A stretch of 5,030 bases of DNA from contig CALIEL010000005.1 of the NCBI GenBank assembly GCA_938022235.1, forward strand, positions 1 through 5,030, written 5' to 3'. The notes under the pieces are model-generated. The model did no database searches. It was not told the origin of the DNA and saw nothing but the letters and a program-made list of their open reading frames with translations. Numbering within the stretch: position 1 is the stretch's first letter; each line of letters starts with the position of its first letter. The stretch comes from Oribacterium parvum. GTDB lineage: Bacteria > Bacillota > Clostridia > Lachnospirales > Lachnospiraceae. Of the stretch, positions 1 through 3,685 are shown in pieces. Made by a program: the position numbers and the translations under genes.

Positions 1-1435
1 CAGCAGTCTCTAAAGCGATAGGATGAACACCGGTCTTATAGCAGAAAATCGCCATACCGATACCTCTTCTCTTGTCTCCGCTTTGAGGCTTATCGTACTC
101 CGCTCTCTTCTCCTTCCACTTGGCAAGCTCCGCCCCCTTTAACATAGCCTCTTTTAATCCATAGGAGTGGAAGGTAATGCCATTGTGCGGATCCTTAAAT
201 CCTGCAGGAATGCAGTTTTTTAAACGAAGTTCCAGAGGATCCATTCCGATTTTTCTTGCCAAATCATCGGTTAAGCACTCGGTAATCCATACAGACTGGG
301 GAATACCGTATCCTCTCATAGCTCCCGCAGTAGGCGCGTTGGTATAAACGGTCCAGCAGTCTACCTCTGTACCGATCTTATCAATATATAATTCTTTGAA
401 GACATTTCCGCAGTTTGCACAGATGGCGTGGCCATGGGAAGCGTAACCTCCGTTGTTGGCAAAGGCTTCCATCTTTCTGCTAAGAATCTGTCCGTCCTTT
501 GTTACCACAGCCTTGGTATGTCCGGTAATCTGGTGTCTGGTTCTGGTGCCGTAAATGGTTTCCTCACGGGAAATCTCCAAACGCACCGGTCTTCCGCCCA
601 CCTGCATGGACATGTAAGCATTTAACGGCTCATACAATACGTCCTGTTTGTTACCGAATCCGCCGCCGATATAAGGCTTAATAATACGAACTCTTCCTGC
701 AGGAACCCCGAGAGCCATCGCTGTATATAAACGAACAATATGAGGAATCTGGGTGGAGCAAACAATGGTAATCTTATCGTTCACATCCACGTAGGCAAAG
801 GACACCGGAAGCTCGATATGGCAGTGAGAAATCTTCGGCGTATCATAAACCTGCTCGTAGGTGACGATATTTTCCTCTCCATACTCTTCCTTCGCCTTCT
901 TCAGGCCTTCCTCAAAGGTATAATCCTTCTCTCCCATGGTCATGTGGCTATGAACGATAACATTGTCCTTACGAAGGTCCGGGTGAAGCGCCTGAGCTCC
1001 TTCCGCCAATGCCTCCTCCACGGTGGTCATCACAGGATATTCCTCGTACTCCACCTTTAAAAGGCGAAGAGCCTGGTCACAGGCAACTTCATTTTCCGCA
1101 ATGACGCAGGCAATATCATCTCCGTAAATCCGGACCCTCTGATTCAGAAGCTTTCTGTCACAGATATCCTGGTGGGCTTTCTCTACAGACCAGGGGTGTC
1201 CTGCTGTGGGGAATTGAATATCCGGCACATCAAAGCAGGTAAGAATCTTTACGACTCCCGGTACCTTCTCCGCCTCACTGGTATCAATGCTCTTTACCAA
1301 ACCATTTCCGATGGTGGAATGGTAAACCTTACCGTGCAAAATATTCTTCGGCTCTAAGTCCGCAGTATACTTTGCTTCGCCTGTGACTTTTCCATAGGCA
1401 TCAACACGAATCTTATCTTTCCCTACTGCACGCAT
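1..1435 (-). CDS. xdhA: Xanthine dehydrogenase, molybdenum-binding subunit (XdhA-like), N-terminal part
   Basis: Probable molybdopterin-binding large subunit of a cytoplasmic xanthine dehydrogenase, which hydroxylates hypoxanthine/xanthine towards urate (or works in reverse in anaerobes). The frame is open from ATG 1435-1433 to the left edge (478 codons), so roughly 280 C-terminal residues are missing compared with the ~750-aa family. The start is supported by AGGAGGG five bases upstream; an in-frame ATG at 1465-1463 has no good RBS. Visible landmarks: an 'a/b hammerhead' N-terminal domain (about 10-135, with AYGKVTGEAKYTADL at 13-27), CSTQIPHIVR (226-235, with the Gln that contacts the Mo cofactor in this superfamily), GGGFGNKQ (257-264) and GAMRGYGIPQ (371-380), whose Arg374 matches the substrate-binding Arg880 of bovine xanthine oxidase. 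From memory, E. coli XdhA has nearly the same text around these motifs, including Gln in GGGFGNKQ. The protein begins directly with the Mo domain, so FAD and Fe-S subunits should be separate genes, probably off the left edge. It is divergent from a purine permease, which supports a purine substrate. Another xanthine-dehydrogenase-family hydroxylase (e.g. an XdhD-type enzyme) is possible. Confidence 0.92.
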   Translation of the reverse strand, partial: MRAVGKDKIRVDAYGKVTGEAKYTADLEPKNILHGKVYHSTIGNGLVKSIDTSEAEKVPGVVKILTCFDVPDIQFPTAGHPWSVEKAHQDICDRKLLNQRVRIYGDDIACVIAENEVACDQALRLLKVEYEEYPVMTTVEEALAEGAQALHPDLRKDNVIVHSHMTMGEKDYTFEEGLKKAKEEYGEENIVTYEQVYDTPKISHCHIELPVSFAYVDVNDKITIVCSTQIPHIVRLYTAMALGVPAGRVRIIKPYIGGGFGNKQDVLYEPLNAYMSMQVGGRPVRLEISREETIYGTRTRHQITGHTKAVVTKDGQILSRKMEAFANNGGYASHGHAICANCGNVFKELYIDKIGTEVDCWTVYTNAPTAGAMRGYGIPQSVWITECLTDDLARKIGMDPLELRLKNCIPAGFKDPHNGITFHSYGLKEAMLKGAELAKWKEKRAEYDKPQSGDKRRGIGMAIFCYKTGVHPIALETA

Positions 1436-1440
1436 GGAAA

Positions 1441-1447
1441 CCCTCCT
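1441..1447 (-). promoter_or_regulatory. Ribosome binding site of the xdhA-like gene
   Basis: On the minus strand AGGAGGG stands 5 bases before ATG 1435. This near-perfect Shine-Dalgarno decides the start over an in-frame ATG ten codons upstream (1465-1463) that lacks one. Confidence 0.85.
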
Positions 1448-1516
1448 GACTGTTTGCAAATGCATCCATTGGTTACGAAAATACAAGGCCTTCTTCCTCC
1501 GGAATGGCTTTGTCTA

Positions 1517-1545
1517 AGTATAAAATCACCCATTTCTGGAGTCTA
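1517..1545 (-). promoter_or_regulatory. Candidate sigma-70/A promoter for the xdhA-like gene
   Basis: Reading the minus strand, -35 TAGACT (1545-1540) and -10 TATACT (1522-1517, 5 of 6 to consensus) are separated by 17 bp, predicting a start near 1510 and a leader of about 75 nt. The -35 is weak (4 of 6) and shares TAGAC with the candidate permease promoter. A TAGACAA heptamer directly follows the -10, where a repressor could act. Assigned by eye only. Confidence 0.45.
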
Positions 1546-1602
1546 TTCACAGTTTTTGCCAAGCTTTTTTGGTGCTTCTGTCATAGATTTAACAAAAATT
1601 TT

Positions 1603-1619
1603 TTTTAGATAATCTAAAA
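1603..1619. repeat. 17-bp perfect palindrome, possible operator
   Basis: TTTTAGAT, a central A, then ATCTAAAA: two 8-base arms in perfect dyad symmetry. Flanking bases extend the symmetry imperfectly (CAAAA-type left, TTTTG-type right). It lies in the divergent control region about 170 bp upstream of the xdhA-like start. The size and single-base centre suit a dimeric helix-turn-helix regulator. Such AT-rich symmetry can also occur by chance in DNA of this composition. Confidence 0.4.
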
Positions 1620-1637
1620 TTTTGTACTGACTGGCAA
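1609..1637 (-). promoter_or_regulatory. Alternative upstream promoter for the xdhA-like gene
   Basis: On the minus strand TTGCCA (1637-1632) and GATTAT (1614-1609) are 17 bp apart. The -10 is poor (4 of 6) and lies inside the palindrome at 1603-1619. Weaker than the candidate at 1517-1545, but it would place that palindrome as an operator over the -10. Confidence 0.2.
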
Positions 1638-1760
1638 AAATCCCTTCCATTACGGCTTATCCTTGCATCTTCCTACAAGCTTGATATTACTGGATTTTTT
1701 GTCAAAATGCCATTTTAATATTTCCAAGGTTTTTCCTTTATTTTTAGAAATTTCCGTGAA

Positions 1761-1799
1761 CTTGTCTAATTTTTGGCGTATTGTCAAAATATAGACAAG
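1761..1799. repeat. Inverted repeat CTTGTCTA / TAGACAAG over the permease -35
   Basis: CTTGTCTA (1761-1768) and TAGACAAG (1792-1799) are exact 8-base inverted copies 23 bp apart. A nested pair, TTGTC (1781-1785) and GACAA (1794-1798), shares the right arm. The right arm contains the predicted -35 TAGACA of the permease promoter, so a bound protein would be placed to control it. A further TTGTCTAA at 1510-1517 sits at the predicted xdhA-like transcription start. Confidence 0.45.
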
Positions 1800-1820
1800 C
1801 ACTTTACAGGGTGCTACAAT
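1792..1820 (+). promoter_or_regulatory. Candidate sigma-70/A promoter for the purine permease
   Basis: The -35 TAGACA (1792-1797, 5 of 6) and -10 TACAAT (1815-1820, 5 of 6) are spaced by 17 bp, with an extended -10 TG at 1812-1813. This is the best promoter match in the region. It predicts a start near 1827 and an untranslated leader of about 234 nt before ATG 2061. The -35 is embedded in an inverted repeat. Confidence 0.6.
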
Positions 1821-1879
1821 ACAGTCCAGATTCTTGTTATAGGATTTTTTATTTTTTTGAAAAAACAGGAAAGATTTCT

Positions 1880-1903
1880 ATGAAAAATCACAAAAAGGAA
1901 TAG
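1880..1903 (+). CDS. Possible 7-codon leader peptide in the permease 5' UTR
   Basis: The first ATG downstream of the predicted transcription start opens a frame encoding MKNHKKE followed by TAG. An AGGAAAG sequence lies about 7 bases upstream as a weak ribosome binding site. The peptide is Lys-rich with no purine-related codon logic, so it may be a chance reading frame. It is listed because translated mini-ORFs in long leaders can control attenuation. Confidence 0.15.
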   Translation: MKNHKKE

Positions 1904-1923
1904 CTACATTTTCAAGGAAGAAA

Positions 1924-2040
1924 GCTCTACAGTCCGACATCGGAAAATGCTGCTTGAGAGCAAATCAGGAAGCTCCTTAGGCACAAACCATTGAAAATAT
2001 CTATTTCCCGGTGATATTTCAGGAATCTTTTTTCTTTTTC
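1924..2040 (+). promoter_or_regulatory. Potentially structured leader RNA of the permease
   Basis: Nested pairings: GCTCT (1924-1928) with AGAGC (1957-1961), CAG (1930-1932) with CTG (1950-1952), and TCCGA (1933-1937) with TCGGA (1940-1944). A second hairpin pairs 1992-2001 with 2013-2021 (9 bp, one bulged A, 11-nt loop) and is followed after a short gap by T-rich DNA (2028-2040), like a weak attenuator. I looked for the classic purine riboswitch core (TATGG, TTTCTACC, CCGTAAA, GACTA blocks) and did not find it. A new or divergent cis-regulatory RNA is possible but unproven. Confidence 0.3.
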
Positions 2041-2049
2041 AAACAAACG

Positions 2050-2056
2050 AAGGAGG
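2050..2056 (+). promoter_or_regulatory. Ribosome binding site of the purine permease
   Basis: AAGGAGG is followed by a short AAAA spacer and ATG 2061. The in-frame Met at codon 10 has no comparable site, so the upstream start is preferred. Confidence 0.85.
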
Positions 2057-2060
2057 AAAA

Positions 2061-3422
2061 ATGAGTCAAGAAAAGTCAGTAGCACGCATGGAGAACATTT
2101 ACAAGCTAGACGGAAGAGTGCCCATCGGAAAGGCCATCCCCTTCGGCTTACAGCATGTCTTAGCCATGTTCGTATCCAACCTGGCCCCTATTACCATTAT
2201 CGCAGGAGCCGCACAGCCCGCCCTTACCCAGCAGGAAATCGCCATGCTCTTACAAAACGCGATGTTTGCCGCAGGTATCGCCACCTTTATCCAGCTGTAT
2301 CCGGTCTGGAAGATTGGCGCTAAGCTTCCTATCGTAATGGGTGTAAGCTTTACCTTCGTGACCATCCTGTCCACCATTGCCGCAAACTTCGGTTACCCTA
2401 CCGTCATCGGTGCGGTCATCGTAGGCGGTTGCTTTGAAGGTGTTTTAGGACTTTTGGCAAAGTATTGGAAGAGAATCATCACTCCCATCGTTGCCGCAAC
2501 CGTTGTAACCGCCATCGGCTTCTCCCTTTTTACCGTAGGCGCACGTTCCTTCGGTGGAGGATATAGCGATGACTTCGGTTCCAAAGAAAACTTAATCATT
2601 GCCACCGTAACTTTACTTACCTGTATCGGCTGGAGCATCTTCGTAAAGGGTTATATGAAGCAGCTTTCCGTATTGGCCGGCTTGATTGTTGGATATATTC
2701 TTTCCATATTTATGGGCAAGGTGGATTTAAGCCTGATTTTCTCTGACGGCTTTGTGTCTTTACCAAGACTCTTCCCCTTTACTCCACAGTTTAACATCGG
2801 CGCCATCCTTTCCGTTTGTATCATCTTCCTTGTTTCCGCAGCAGAGACCATCGGAGATACTACAGCCATGGTAGCCTCCGGCTTAAACAGAGAAATCACC
2901 GAAAAGGAAATTTCCGGTTCTCTGGCATGTGACGGATTCGGATCCAGCATTTCCGGACTTTTCGGCTGTGCTCCCGTAACCTCCTTCTCCCAGAACGTAG
3001 GCCTTATCGCCATGACCAAGGTAGTAAACCGTTTCACCATTGCCACCGGTGCAGCAGCAATGCTGTTGGCAGGACTTCTGCCCCCTGTAGGACATTTCTT
3101 TGCTTCCCTTCCCCAGAGCGTTTTGGGCGGATGCACCATCATGATGTTCGGAAGCATCGTAGTCTCCGGAATGCAGATGATTGCTTCCTGCGGCTTTACC
3201 CAGAGAAATATCGTCATCGCTTCTCTTTCCTTGGCAGTAGGTATCGGATTTACCTCCAGCACGGAGAGCAGCATCTGGCACATCTTCCCCTCCATCGTAC
3301 AGACCGTATTCGGGGAAAATGTCGTAGCGGTAGTCTTTGTTGTCGCTTTGATTTTAAGTGCGATTCTTCCTCAGAACATGGAGGTGGCAAAGCTTACCGA
3401 GTCTGTAGAAGAAGCGAAATAA
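2061..3422 (+). CDS. NCS2-family xanthine/uric acid permease (PbuX/UacT-like)
   Basis: Complete 453-aa polytopic membrane protein of the nucleobase:cation symporter-2 (NAT) family, which imports purines with H+ or Na+; the length is typical. It starts at ATG 2061 after AAGGAGG. The sequence shows many hydrophobic segments consistent with the 14-helix UraA fold. Family landmarks: GLQHVLAMFVSN (29-40, His32 equivalent to XanQ His31), AETIGDTTA (261-269, Glu262 and Asp266 matching XanQ Glu272 and Asp276), CDGFGSSISGLFG (290-302, Asp291 near XanQ Asp304), and the NAT signature QNVGLIAMTK (311-320), fitting [QEP]-N-x-G-x4-T-[RKG]. Gln at the signature's first position is typical of xanthine/urate rather than uracil carriers. 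In the TM3 motif GVSFTFV (94-100), Ser96 sits about where XanQ has Asn93, a change linked to urate acceptance in mutant work I recall; this is inference. Divergence from an xdhA-like gene supports a role in purine uptake. Exact substrate is not decidable; pbuX, pucJ/K or uacT are possible names. Confidence 0.93.
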   Translation: MSQEKSVARMENIYKLDGRVPIGKAIPFGLQHVLAMFVSNLAPITIIAGAAQPALTQQEIAMLLQNAMFAAGIATFIQLYPVWKIGAKLPIVMGVSFTFVTILSTIAANFGYPTVIGAVIVGGCFEGVLGLLAKYWKRIITPIVAATVVTAIGFSLFTVGARSFGGGYSDDFGSKENLIIATVTLLTCIGWSIFVKGYMKQLSVLAGLIVGYILSIFMGKVDLSLIFSDGFVSLPRLFPFTPQFNIGAILSVCIIFLVSAAETIGDTTAMVASGLNREITEKEISGSLACDGFGSSISGLFGCAPVTSFSQNVGLIAMTKVVNRFTIATGAAAMLLAGLLPPVGHFFASLPQSVLGGCTIMMFGSIVVSGMQMIASCGFTQRNIVIASLSLAVGIGFTSSTESSIWHIFPSIVQTVFGENVVAVVFVVALILSAILPQNMEVAKLTESVEEAK

Positions 3423-3429
3423 TTTACAT

Positions 3430-3448
3430 AAAAGAAACGCTGAAGTAG
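3430..3448 (-). terminator. Terminator end of the palindrome for the minus-strand gene
   Basis: Read on the minus strand, the left arm gives a GC-containing stem ending in TTTCTTTT, the mirror of the opposite end. It would serve the gene whose stop is at 3686. No other terminator-like hairpin is seen between 3639 and 3685. Confidence 0.35.
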
Positions 3449-3638
3449 TGATTTATCGCTTTTCAACAATATAGCCTGTAACAAGGGCACGCTCCCGCTA
3501 ACTTCGCCTCGCAGGGGTTCTAAGCTTTTATAGTACAAAAGCCAAGAACCCGCGGGCTCAGATTGCCCCTTATTACAGGCTATATTTCGAAAAGCAAAAG
3601 TGCTCTAGACTTCTGAGCGCTACTTCAGCGTTTCTTTT
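3430..3638. repeat. 209-bp nested inverted repeat between convergent genes (MITE/REP-like or bidirectional terminator)
   Basis: The ends, AAAAGAAACGCTGAAGTAG (3430-3448) and its exact complement (3620-3638), form a 19-bp perfect stem. Inside are GCTTTTC/GAAAAGC (3458-3464 with 3589-3595), ATATAGCCTGTAA/TTACAGGCTATAT (3469-3481 with 3573-3585), AAGGG/CCCTT (3483-3487 with 3567-3571), CCCGC/GCGGG (3494-3498 with 3552-3556), and an apical hairpin (3515-3529 with 3537-3551, 13 of 15 paired, 7-nt loop). A side hairpin GCTC/GAGC lies at 3602-3605 and 3615-3618. No protein is encoded. The whole could fold into one long rod. Terminal repeats, size and intergenic position fit a MITE, but I see no transposase and no certain target duplication; flanking TA dinucleotides are compatible with one. 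Confidence 0.8.
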
Positions 3639-3640
3639 TT
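3620..3640 (+). terminator. Terminator end of the palindrome for the permease transcript
   Basis: The right arm of the outer 19-bp stem runs into TTTCTTTTTT. With the matching A-rich left end at 3430, the permease transcript would fold into a long stem ending in a U-tract about 215 nt after the stop codon. The loop is far longer than in a canonical intrinsic terminator, so efficiency is uncertain. Confidence 0.45.
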
Positions 3641-3685
3641 ATATGTTTTCTTTCTCTTGTTTTGAAAAATTATTGCTCCAAAGCT

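Larger units (their letters stand above)
1436..2060. other. Divergent intergenic control region
   Basis: These 625 bp separate the divergent xdhA-like gene and the permease. The region is clearly more AT-rich than the genes, with long A and T runs (e.g. 1591-1608 and 1845-1865). It contains no convincing protein-coding frame beyond a possible 7-codon leader ORF. It holds both promoters, a 17-bp palindrome, the TTGTCTA/TAGACAA repeats and the permease leader. TTGTCAAAAT also occurs twice in direct orientation (1699-1708 and 1781-1790). Confidence 0.8.

Noticed and set aside
428..1357. Plus-strand open frames at 428-625, 740-1060 and 1172-1357
   Set aside because: All are antisense to the xdhA-like gene, whose minus-strand translation matches a known family throughout; no RBS or motif supports them.
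1433..1465. Upstream in-frame ATG (1465-1463) as the xdhA-like start
   Set aside because: It lacks a Shine-Dalgarno, whereas ATG 1435 has AGGAGGG at ideal spacing and gives an N-terminus like E. coli XdhA (MRA...).
1820..2060. Canonical purine (guanine/adenine) riboswitch in the permease leader
   Set aside because: The conserved core blocks and loop-loop sequences could not be found, so only a generic structured leader is reported.
2651..3295. Long minus-strand open frame (214 codons) inside the permease, plus shorter ones at 2099-2377, 2393-2638 and 2883-3281
   Set aside because: They lie antisense to a well-supported permease, have no recognisable motifs or ribosome binding sites, and have unlikely compositions; they are shadows of the real gene.
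3131..3448. Plus-strand 105-codon frame overlapping the permease 3' end
   Set aside because: It is out of frame with the permease, has a low-complexity Arg/His/Ser-rich translation, and runs into the palindrome; a shadow frame.
3430..3638. CRISPR array or complete insertion sequence in the convergent intergenic region
   Set aside because: There are no regularly spaced direct repeats and no transposase frame; the structure is nested inverted symmetry.
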